Below, in pieces: positions 27,200 to 33,362 of a DNA stretch of 64,000 nucleotides (the stretch's first letter is position 1; each line of letters begins with the position of its first letter). The notes beneath the pieces are model-generated. The model had not been told where the DNA came from. It saw only the letters and a program-made list of their open reading frames with translations, and did no database searches. The position numbers and the translations under genes were made by a program. Source of the stretch: Halorubellus sp. JP-L1 (GTDB taxonomy: Archaea > Halobacteriota > Halobacteria > Halobacteriales > Natrialbaceae); assembly GCF_011440375.1 (NCBI RefSeq), contig NZ_JAAOIR010000001.1, positions 62,001 to 126,000 on the forward strand. Reading direction: 5' to 3'.

Positions 27200-27462
27200 G
27201 GTCGACTGGAGGGTCGGAGGACACGTGAGTACACGGGCAATACACGTCGGGTCGGCGTCGAGCGCGGTCGCACGGTTGGCCTACCGCTGGCCGTGGATTC
27301 GCGCTTTGGCACCCGTAAGCACGGCGTACGACCCGCGTCCCGCCCCGCACCAGGGTGCGTATTTTCCAGGCCAACAGCGGTCCCGTCACGTGGTGGGGTG
27401 GCGTAAGCGACTGTTACTCGAGAGCGCGCGCGACGCGGACGACACCCACTCGCGAGAACTCG
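27200..27462. other. intergenic stretch without a clear gene
   Basis: This stretch separates the small minus-strand gene from the strong TATA element. A plus-strand frame is open through it, but the translation is rich in Arg, Pro and Trp without a hydrophobic core, so I do not call a gene. It should hold the promoter of the small minus-strand gene. Confidence 0.4.
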
Positions 27463-27470
27463 TATATAAA
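27463..27470 (+). promoter_or_regulatory. strong TATA box before a 31-codon frame
   Basis: TATATAAA within CTCGTATATAAATCC is the closest match to a consensus archaeal TATA box in this part of the window. The expected transcription start, 25-27 nt downstream, falls at about 27495-27497, a few bases before the ATG at 27501. This arrangement is that of a leaderless transcript. Confidence 0.6.
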
Positions 27471-27500
27471 TCCAGCGACGAGGCTTTCGATACTGGCACA

Positions 27501-27596
27501 ATGGTAAGAAAACATCAACGAATTCTGGTGGGAGTGAACGACGCGAACGAACCGCAGGATAGCGCCGGTTTCGAAACGAATTCAAGACCGTCTTGA
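27501..27596 (+). CDS. candidate 31-residue leaderless small protein
   Basis: A 31-codon frame (starting MVRKHQRILVGVNDANEPQD) begins about 5 nt after the transcription start predicted from the strong TATA box at 27463 and ends at TGA. The N-terminus is basic and the rest polar; there is no domain. It could be a real microprotein, or the transcript could be a small RNA or a leader for the pilin genes 157 nt downstream. Its lower GC content distinguishes it from the surrounding genes. The evidence is promoter position only. Confidence 0.35.
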   Translation: MVRKHQRILVGVNDANEPQDSAGFETNSRPS

Positions 27597-27670
27597 ACCC
27601 CGTAAAGCCTACCTATACGAATCTTCCCGACATGCTTGAACACACCCAACCGACCGGGCTGGCCGATGGT

Positions 27671-27679
27671 TATATATTT
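27671..27679 (+). promoter_or_regulatory. TATA box of the first pilin gene
   Basis: TATATATTT, inside GGTTATATATTTG, lies 74 nt before the pilin ATG at 27753. The predicted transcript would have a leader of about 45-50 nt, which is longer than for most genes in this window. Confidence 0.6.
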
Positions 27680-27752
27680 GTAGCAAAGATGGAATGAATC
27701 AGCACCGTAGCTGCGTGGGTGACGCCGCAACCCGGTGTGGGATATACACAAC

Positions 27753-28178
27753 ATGCAACTGAAGAACCTCTTCGCGGACGAGGACGCCGTGTCACCGGTC
27801 ATCGGGGTCATCCTGATGGTCGCGATCACTGTCATCCTCGCGGCCGTAATCGGCGCGTTCGTCCTCGGCATCGGTGGCAGTCAGGAACAGGTTCCCCAGG
27901 CAAGCTGGGAATGGACGAATGATACCGCTGATGGCACGAATTGTGGTTCTGCAAGCGGTGGTGCATCTTCGGTCCCCGTGAGTGTCGCGCACACGGGAGG
28001 TGACTCCGTCAATGACGACGATCTCGCAATCGGCGGTCAAGACTGTGACAACGACGACGCAATAACGGCCGGTGATTCGCTGCACGTCACCGACGTAGAC
28101 CCGGGCACCACGGTGAACCTCGTCTGGAAGAGTCCCTCGAGCGATGACACGAGCATCATTTCGAGCTTCGACATCTAA
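27753..28178 (+). CDS. type IV pilin-like protein
   Basis: A 141-residue archaeal type IV pilin. The short signal [12 protein letters not shown] leads into the N-terminal pilin domain [20 protein letters not shown], the class III signal cut by the prepilin peptidase, followed by the assembly helix. The mature domain is short, acidic and Gly/Ser/Asp-rich, with two cysteines (TNCGSA and GQDCDN) that could form a disulfide, uncommon in haloarchaeal surface proteins. No pilus ATPase or platform gene is nearby, so assembly would depend on loci elsewhere. An in-frame ATG 18 nt upstream is less likely, as it would lengthen the signal. Confidence 0.92.
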   Translation: MQLKNLFADEDAVSPVIGVILMVAITVILAAVIGAFVLGIGGSQEQVPQASWEWTNDTADGTNCGSASGGASSVPVSVAHTGGDSVNDDDLAIGGQDCDNDDAITAGDSLHVTDVDPGTTVNLVWKSPSSDDTSIISSFDI

Positions 28179-28221
28179 CCACGACTAACTCTCTCTTTTC
28201 CACTGCAGATTCGAACTCTCT

Positions 28222-28229
28222 CATATATT
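28222..28229 (+). promoter_or_regulatory. TATA-like element of the second pilin gene
   Basis: CATATATT, in CTCATATATTCG, ends 17 nt upstream of the ATG at 28246. The second pilin gene therefore probably has its own leaderless promoter and is not just a readthrough product of the first. Confidence 0.5.
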
Positions 28230-28245
28230 CGAAGCGCAATCAAGC

Positions 28246-28716
28246 ATGAAACTGACCATACTTCTCACCGAGGATGATGCTGTTTCCTCGACCATCGGTG
28301 TGGTTCTGATGGTCGCGGTGACGGTCATCCTCGCGGCGGCAGTGGGGACGTTCGCGCTCGGCCTGGCGGAGACTTCCGCGGAGGAGACCCCGTCGGCGTC
28401 GTTCGAAGTAGAATGGGGTCTCGATGGCGGAGATACAGTCGTGGACGTGACGATGCAGGGCGGTAATGGTGTCGAGGCGAAGTTCGTAACCGTCGAACTT
28501 GAGGGGTCCGAAGTGTGGAACGACGCAGACGAAGACGCCGCGGGCCGACTGACGCACTACGACGGCAAGGAGTGGACCGCCGATAAGATCCAGTCCGGGG
28601 ACACCCTCGGACTCAAAGAGGACGGCACGAGTCTCAACGAAGGCGACACGATCCCGGTCATCTGGAACAACGGCCAGAAGTCCCAGGTCCACGGCTCCGC
28701 AACCCTCAGCAACTAA
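28246..28716 (+). CDS. type IV pilin-like protein with variant signal
   Basis: A 156-residue pilin with signal MKLTILLTEDDA and hydrophobic domain VSSTIGVVLMVAVTVILAAA. The usual [10 protein letters not shown] is changed to VSSTIGVVLM, so the proline of the conserved motif is missing. The mature part is a compact acidic beta-rich domain (SFEVEWGLDGGDTVVDVTMQ; later EGDTIPVIWNNG). It follows the first pilin gene by 67 nt, with its own TATA-like element. The pair may be a major/minor set or two alternative subunits. Confidence 0.88.
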   Translation: MKLTILLTEDDAVSSTIGVVLMVAVTVILAAAVGTFALGLAETSAEETPSASFEVEWGLDGGDTVVDVTMQGGNGVEAKFVTVELEGSEVWNDADEDAAGRLTHYDGKEWTADKIQSGDTLGLKEDGTSLNEGDTIPVIWNNGQKSQVHGSATLSN

Positions 28717-28931
28717 CCGCTTCCCACAACACCCTTCTTCCGAGCTCACTCGGCACCGAGCCACCGCCACGTCCGATACCCAGCCAATCGAAACCTAGAT
28801 GAACTCGGTGGGAAGCCCACTGGTCGTCCGCTGCGCGCGACTGGTAGGACTTCAAATCTCGCCTGCGACGGTCAATTCTGACGGCTCCGACGACTCGCTA
28901 CGCTCGTCGGCTGGAGGCGCGAAAATGGGAG

Positions 28932-29003
28932 TGGACTTGTCGGGATTTGAACCCGAGGCCTTCCCCGTGCCAGGGGGATGATCTACCGCTGATCTACAAG
29001 CCC
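28932..29003 (-). tRNA. tRNA-Ala (anticodon GGC)
   Basis: A 72-nt tRNA on the minus strand that folds with a seven-pair acceptor stem (GGGCUUG with CAAGUCC), a D arm with GAUC/GAUC, an anticodon stem UCCCC/GGGGA around the loop CUGGCAC, and a T arm UCGGG-UUCAAAU-CCCGA. The anticodon GGC reads alanine codon GCC. The G3-U70 wobble pair, the alanine identity element, is present. The discriminator is A and CCA is not encoded. No intron is seen. A TATA-like TTTATCAATA (minus strand, near 29030) lies upstream. Confidence 0.97.
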
Positions 29004-29161
29004 GCTTCGCGTCACCTACTTGTCCGTGGGTTATTGATAAACCTCTCGGATTGCGTTCCGGTTCGGTGTGCTGCCGGCGCGCTGCGTGGTTCGTTTGGAA
29101 ACCCTTTTGAGCGTGCTTGACGGAGGTACTGGCGGGAACGGCACGGTCGCAAATCTGACTC

Positions 29162-29242
29162 GCCGCCCGGCTTCGGGTGGCTTGGGATTGCGATAGTGCG
29201 GCCCGACCGCGAGCCCCACCTGTAGGGTGGGGTGGCGGTCGG
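29162..29242 (+). ncRNA. two-hairpin structured RNA in the uS15 leader
   Basis: Two strong stem-loops lie between the tRNA and the uS15 gene. Hairpin 1 pairs 29162-29169 with 29174-29181 (one G-U pair) around a four-base loop. Hairpin 2 has an 8-bp outer stem (29203-29210 with 29235-29242), a GAG/TG internal loop and a 7-bp inner stem (29214-29220 with 29226-29232) closing a five-base loop. Both sit upstream of the rps15 ATG. This could be an autoregulatory leader for uS15 or a separate small RNA such as an H/ACA guide, but the sequence does not decide between them. Confidence 0.5.
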
Positions 29243-29281
29243 AGGACTATCTGCGCCGATGCGGTTCCTATCCTCAAGACA

Positions 29282-29752
29282 ATGGCACGAATGCATACTC
29301 GCCGCCGAGGCTCGTCCGGTTCGGACAAGCCAGCGGCAGACGAACCGCCGGAGTGGAGCGACGTCGACGCCGACGCCATCGAGGACCGCGTCGTCGAACT
29401 GAAAGAACAGGGCCACACCCCGTCCCAGATCGGGATGAAGCTACGCGACGAGGGCGTGCAGGGCACGCCGATCCCGGACGTGAAGCTCGCCACCGGGAAG
29501 AAGGTCAAGGAGATCCTCGCGGAGAACGACGCGACCGCTGACCTCCCCGAGGACCTCCGGAGTCTCATGGAGCGCGCCGTCCGCCTGCGCGCGCACATGG
29601 ACGAGCACCCGCTGGACGCGTCGAACAAGCGCGCGCTCCAGAACACGGAGTCGAAAGTCCGCCGTCTCGTCGACTACTACCGTGGCGACGAGCTCGACGC
29701 GGAGTTCACGTACGAGTACGAGGAAGCGAAGGAAGTCCTCGGGTACGAGTAA
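29282..29752 (+). CDS. rps15: 30S ribosomal protein uS15
   Basis: Small-subunit protein that binds the central domain of 16S rRNA. The 156-residue protein has the archaeal/eukaryotic N-terminal extension (ARMHTRRRGSSGSDKP), a PPEWSD block, and the core helices with PSQIGMKLRDEGVQGTPIPD, LRSLMERAVRLRAHM and SKVRRLVDYYRG. It is the first gene of a plus-strand operon leading into the RecJ-like gene 6 nt later. Its leader contains two strong hairpins. Confidence 0.97.
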   Translation: MARMHTRRRGSSGSDKPAADEPPEWSDVDADAIEDRVVELKEQGHTPSQIGMKLRDEGVQGTPIPDVKLATGKKVKEILAENDATADLPEDLRSLMERAVRLRAHMDEHPLDASNKRALQNTESKVRRLVDYYRGDELDAEFTYEYEEAKEVLGYE

Positions 29753-29758
29753 GCGTCG

Positions 29759-30964
29759 ATGTCGCAGTCAGGCCCCGGTGGTACCGACGGCGGGCTCGAC
29801 GCCGCGAGCGTCGCGGCCGAGATAGCCGACGCGCCGTTCGTTCGCGTGATCGCTCGCGCGAGCGGCGACGCGGTCGCCGCCGCGGGACTGCTCGGGCGCG
29901 TGCTCGCGTCCCAGGGGACGCCGTTCCAGGTGAGCGTCGGCCGGACCATCGAGGACCGGACGCGTCGCGTCGCCGAGGCCGACGACTCGTCGACCGCGGT
30001 CGTCGTCGGGTCGTCGCAGGCGACCGACGCCGTCCATCTCGACCCGGACGACGAGCCGGCGAGCGTCGCCGCGTGGCGGCTCGCCGGCGAACTCGGCGCG
30101 ACCGCGGACTCCGTGCTCGCGCTCGTCGGCGTCGCCGCGGCCGGCGTGACGCCGGGCGCGGGGTCGAGCGCGCGACTCGTCGAGTCCGCGGAGGCCGGGG
30201 GGCGACTCGATCGCCGCCCGGGCGTCGCGGGCCCCGTCGACGACGTCGTGGACGTGCTCGTGCACTCGACGCTCGTCCACGCGTCGTTCTCGGGCGACGA
30301 AGCGAGCGCGCGCAGCGCGCTCTCGACCCTCGGCGTGGACGTCGACGCCGACGTAGACGCCAGCGCTTCCGCGGACCTCTCGGACGACGTCCAGCGGCGC
30401 GTCGCGTCGTTCGTCGCCGTCGCGACGACGGGTGCGAGCGACGCACCGGCGCGCGCCGGCGAGGCCGTCGAGCGCGCGCTCCGCCCGTACGTCCTCACCG
30501 ACTCGGACGCGCCGTTCGCGACGGTCGTCGGGTACGCGGACGTGCTGTCCGCGCTCGCGTCGAGCGCGCCCGGCACGGGCGTCGCGGTGGCGCTCGGGCA
30601 CGACGTCCGCGACGGCGCGCTCGCGGCGTGGCGCGAGCACTCGCTCGCCGTCCACGACGCGGTCGCGTCCTGCGAGCGGTCGCGGCACGACGGCGTCGTG
30701 GTCGTTCGCGACGTCGACGCGCCGCTGTCGACGACCGCGCGTCTCGTCCGGGACTACCGGTCGCCGGAGCCCGTCGTCGCCGCGGTCGACACCGACGGAG
30801 ACGCGGTCGCGCTCGCGGCCACTCCCGAATTCGACGTCGAGGACGTGCTCGCGCGCGTCACCACCCAGACCGGTGGCGAGTACGACGGGACCGCCGACGC
30901 GGGGTACGCGACCATCGACTGCGACACCGACCAGTTCGTGACGACGCTCAGAGAGGAACTATGA
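29759..30964 (+). CDS. RecJ/DHH-superfamily-like protein with degenerate active site
   Basis: A 401-residue protein that occupies the position between uS15 and Pcc1 where other haloarchaea carry a RecJ-like gene. The N-terminal region (FVRVIARASGDAVAAAGLLG) resembles the first DHH strand and helix, but the usual acidic HxDxDG ligands are not present and no DHH triplet occurs later. GHDVRDG and TDQFVTTLREEL at the end are compatible with a DHHA1-type tail. It may be a structural paralogue, as in the Cdc45/GAN group, without nuclease activity; this is inference. Its stop overlaps the pcc1 start by 4 nt. Confidence 0.65.
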   Translation: MSQSGPGGTDGGLDAASVAAEIADAPFVRVIARASGDAVAAAGLLGRVLASQGTPFQVSVGRTIEDRTRRVAEADDSSTAVVVGSSQATDAVHLDPDDEPASVAAWRLAGELGATADSVLALVGVAAAGVTPGAGSSARLVESAEAGGRLDRRPGVAGPVDDVVDVLVHSTLVHASFSGDEASARSALSTLGVDVDADVDASASADLSDDVQRRVASFVAVATTGASDAPARAGEAVERALRPYVLTDSDAPFATVVGYADVLSALASSAPGTGVAVALGHDVRDGALAAWREHSLAVHDAVASCERSRHDGVVVVRDVDAPLSTTARLVRDYRSPEPVVAAVDTDGDAVALAATPEFDVEDVLARVTTQTGGEYDGTADAGYATIDCDTDQFVTTLREEL

Positions 30965-31197
30965 GAACTGCGACGATCACCACCACGCACGAGGACGCCG
31001 CGCTCGTCGCGGCGGCGCTCGCACCGGACGACACGAGCGAGATGCAGACGACCGTCGACGGGGACCGCGTCGTGACGCGCATCGAGCGCGAGACGACCAG
31101 CGGCCTGCAGTCGACGGTCGACGACTACGTGGTGAACGTGGACGTCGCGGTACAGATCGCACAGCACGCCAACCAGATACCTACCAAAGACACATGA
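30961..31197 (+). CDS. pcc1: KEOPS complex subunit Pcc1
   Basis: A 78-residue Pcc1 family protein, the dimerising subunit of KEOPS, the complex that makes t6A at position 37 of tRNAs reading ANN codons. The sequence has the expected two-strand, helix and strand pattern (TITTTHEDAALVAAALAPDD, VVTRIERETTSGLQSTVDDY) and a final helix VNVDVAVQIAQHANQ. It overlaps the gene before by 4 nt and the eS1 gene after by 4 nt, so all are translated in concert. Confidence 0.92.
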   Translation: MRTATITTTHEDAALVAAALAPDDTSEMQTTVDGDRVVTRIERETTSGLQSTVDDYVVNVDVAVQIAQHANQIPTKDT

Positions 31198-31853
31198 GTG
31201 AACGATCAGTCTCCCGTACGAAGGACCAGAAGCGCTGGTACACGATTCACGCGCCCGAGCAGTTCGGTCGCGAGGAGCTCGGTACCACGCCCGCAGACGA
31301 ACCGGATCAGGTGCTCGGTCGCACCATCGAAACCACGCTCGGCGACCTGAACAAGGACGCCAGCGAGAACAACACGAAGCTCACGTTCAAGATCAACGAC
31401 GTGGGCAGCGACGCGGCGTACACGGAGTTCGTGTCCCACGAACTCACGCGGGACTACCTCCGTAGTCTCGTTCGCCGCGGCGCCTCGAAGGTCGAGGCGT
31501 ACGTGACGGTGCTGTCGACGGACGACTACCGCGTCCAGATCCAGCCGGTCGCGTTCACGACGAAGAAGGCCGACGCGAGCCAGGAGAAGGCGATCCGTCG
31601 CGCGATGATCGACCAGGTCGAGGCCGCTGGCGAGGAGCGCACGTTCGAGGCGCTCGTCGACAGCGTCGTCGAGGGCCGGATGTCCTCGGCGATCTACAGC
31701 GACGCGAAGACGATCTACCCGCTGCGTCGCGTGGAGATCCAGAAGATGACGCTCGAGGCGCGTCCCGAGGAGGTCGCTGCCGAGGAGGAGACCGCCGTCG
31801 AGGTCGACGAGGACGAGGTCGCGGACGAGATCGAAACGGACGCAGAGGAGTAA
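31194..31853 (+). CDS. rps1e: 30S ribosomal protein eS1 (S3Ae)
   Basis: A 219-residue protein of the archaeal/eukaryotic S3Ae family at the platform of the small subunit. Recognisable blocks are the start with KDQKRWYTIHAPEQFG, KLTFKINDVGSDAAYTEF, ELTRDYLRSLVRRGASKVE, and the YPLRRVEIQKMTLEARP end region. An acidic Glu/Asp tail of about 30 residues is haloarchaeal in character. It is the last gene of the uS15/RecJ-like/Pcc1/eS1 unit, and its ATG lies in the pcc1 stop. Confidence 0.97.
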   Translation: MSERSVSRTKDQKRWYTIHAPEQFGREELGTTPADEPDQVLGRTIETTLGDLNKDASENNTKLTFKINDVGSDAAYTEFVSHELTRDYLRSLVRRGASKVEAYVTVLSTDDYRVQIQPVAFTTKKADASQEKAIRRAMIDQVEAAGEERTFEALVDSVVEGRMSSAIYSDAKTIYPLRRVEIQKMTLEARPEEVAAEEETAVEVDEDEVADEIETDAEE

Positions 31854-31973
31854 TCCGCTACGCACGCGACGTTCGCGTGCCCGAGACGCCTTTCTTCACG
31901 TGCAACGGTGGTGTGCGTTCGAGAGCGGTTGCGCCGGGCAGTCAGTCGGTGGGAGGACGCCGCGACCGACGAA

Positions 31974-32399
31974 CTACTCCTCGACGACTATGGTGCCCGT
32001 CATCGCCTGGCGTTCGTGCGGGATGCAGACGTACTCGTACTCGCCCGCGACGTCGAACGCGTGCTCGTACGTGTCGCCGGAGACGATGCCGCCGGCGCCG
32101 CGCTTCCAGGCGTCCCGCGCCGCCTGCTCGTCCTCGAATCCGCCGGACGCGAAGTAGTCGGCGCCGTCGGGGAGGCCGGAGTCGTACGCGGTGACGGTGT
32201 GCGAGCGCCCGCTCGTGTTCTTCCAGACGACGGTGTCGCCGACGGCGACCGTGACTGTCTCCGGGTCGAACGCGCTGTCGGTCATCCCGACGTCGTAGTC
32301 GTCGGCGTCGCCACCGGCGCTGTTGAACATCGCGAGACAGCCCGAGACCGCGCCCGCCGTCGCGAGCGCGCCCGAAGCGAGGACCGAGCGACGATTCAT
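31974..32399 (-). CDS. halocyanin-like type 1 copper lipoprotein
   Basis: A 141-residue small blue copper protein exported and lipid-anchored on the cell surface. The N-terminus has a twin-arginine-type signal (MNRRSVLASGALATAGAVSG) ending at a lipobox with Cys21. The cupredoxin domain shows the first copper His in SGRSHTVTAYD and the cluster EYVCIPHERQAM, which supplies Cys, His and Met. Members shuttle electrons in respiratory chains. The ATG at 32399 fixes the signal peptide; the upstream frame is not signal-like. Convergent with the eS1 gene. Confidence 0.92.
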   Translation of the reverse strand: MNRRSVLASGALATAGAVSGCLAMFNSAGGDADDYDVGMTDSAFDPETVTVAVGDTVVWKNTSGRSHTVTAYDSGLPDGADYFASGGFEDEQAARDAWKRGAGGIVSGDTYEHAFDVAGEYEYVCIPHERQAMTGTIVVEE

Positions 32400-32588
32400 G
32401 CGCTCGGGTACGGGTGGCCCCGACAAATGCACCACGGTTCCGCCGTCGCGTTCGACGCCCGAACCACCGGTCCGCGGTCGCGGTCCCCAACCGCGACCTG
32501 CGGACTGATTCACGTCGCAAGCGTGGGGACGCGATCGTCGATGGGGAGAACGCAAGTCCTATTGGTGCGGTTCACGCAGTCGTTCGAT

Positions 32589-33311
32589 ATGTTGCCGCGG
32601 TTCGTCGGGCGATTGAGTCTCGCGGACGCAGTCACCACCGCGAACGCCTCGCTGGGGTTCGTCGCAGTGGTGACGGCGTTCGCCGACCCGGCGCTCGCGG
32701 CGCGCGTCGTCCTGCTCGCCGGCATCGCGGACGGCCTCGACGGCGTCGTCGCACGCTACTCGGGCGGGTCCGCGGCCGGCCCGTACCTGGACTCGCTCGC
32801 GGACGTCGCGTCGTTCTGCGTCGCACCCGCCGTCGTCGTCTACGTCACCGTCACCGACGCCTGGGGGATCTCCGTCGCGAACCCAGAACCGTTGCTCGCG
32901 GTCGCGCTCGTCGTTCCCGCGCTGTTCGTCGCGATGGGCGTCGTCCGCCTCGGCCTCTACACCGCACACGACACCGCCGACGACTACACGGAGGGCGTCC
33001 AGACGACGCTCGCCGCGACCATCCTCGCCGCCGCCGTCCTCTCCGGCGTCACCGACCCGCGCGTCCTCGTCGTCGCGACCGCCGCGTTCGTCTACCTCAT
33101 GGTGTCCACGGTCCGCTACCCGGACCTCCTGGCGCGCGACGCGCTCCTCATGGGGATCGTGCACGCGCTCGCCGTCCTCGTCCCGCACGCGTTCGGGCGG
33201 ACGTTCCCGTGGGCGATCCTCACGCTCGGCGTCGCGTACCTCCTCGGCGGCCCGTGGTTCTACTGGCGCGACGACGACCAGCCGACCCCGAACCTGTATG
33301 GAAACGCTTAG
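32589..33311 (+). CDS. pssA: archaetidylserine synthase (CDP-alcohol phosphatidyltransferase family)
   Basis: A 240-residue membrane enzyme with six or more hydrophobic segments and the CDP-alcohol phosphotransferase signature DGLDGVVARYSGG followed by YLDSLADVASF (DGxxAR, G, D, D). It transfers serine onto CDP-archaeol. In haloarchaea a PssA of this type is needed, with a decarboxylase, for the lipid-anchoring of archaeosortase substrates. That role is carried over from family knowledge and from the gene order with uS15, RecJ-like, Pcc1 and eS1. The ATG at 32589 is chosen because MLPRFVGRLSLADAVTTANA is the family start. Confidence 0.88.
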   Translation: MLPRFVGRLSLADAVTTANASLGFVAVVTAFADPALAARVVLLAGIADGLDGVVARYSGGSAAGPYLDSLADVASFCVAPAVVVYVTVTDAWGISVANPEPLLAVALVVPALFVAMGVVRLGLYTAHDTADDYTEGVQTTLAATILAAAVLSGVTDPRVLVVATAAFVYLMVSTVRYPDLLARDALLMGIVHALAVLVPHAFGRTFPWAILTLGVAYLLGGPWFYWRDDDQPTPNLYGNA

Positions 33312-33334
33312 GAAACCGCTGGCCCCAGGTTTCC
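33311..33334. terminator. inverted repeat after pssA, terminator or operator
   Basis: GGAAACC (33311-33317) and GGTTTCC (33328-33334) form a perfect 7-bp inverted repeat with a 10-nt spacer, beginning at the last base of the pssA stop codon. It is 28 nt upstream of the HEAT-repeat gene. No poly-T follows, so it could equally be a dyad bound by a regulator of the downstream gene. Confidence 0.35.
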
Positions 33335-33362
33335 GTATGACTCACACGGCTGGTGGTCGCCC

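Noticed and set aside
26950-27500. Plus-strand frame running from within cheR to 27596
   Set aside because: Out of frame with cheR and Arg-rich; only its last 31 codons, behind a strong TATA box, are kept as a candidate gene.
28799-28981. Short plus-strand frame starting MNSVGSPLVV
   Set aside because: It runs into the tRNA-Ala gene on the opposite strand and has no protein-like composition.
29162-29242. SRP RNA, RNase P RNA or certain H/ACA guide RNA
   Set aside because: The conserved elements of SRP and RNase P RNAs were not found, and an ACA box and guide pocket could not be placed with confidence; kept only as structured RNA.
30961-31197. Pcc1 frame as a chance short frame
   Set aside because: Rejected as an objection: the residue pattern, 4-nt overlaps on both sides and position before eS1 all support a real pcc1.
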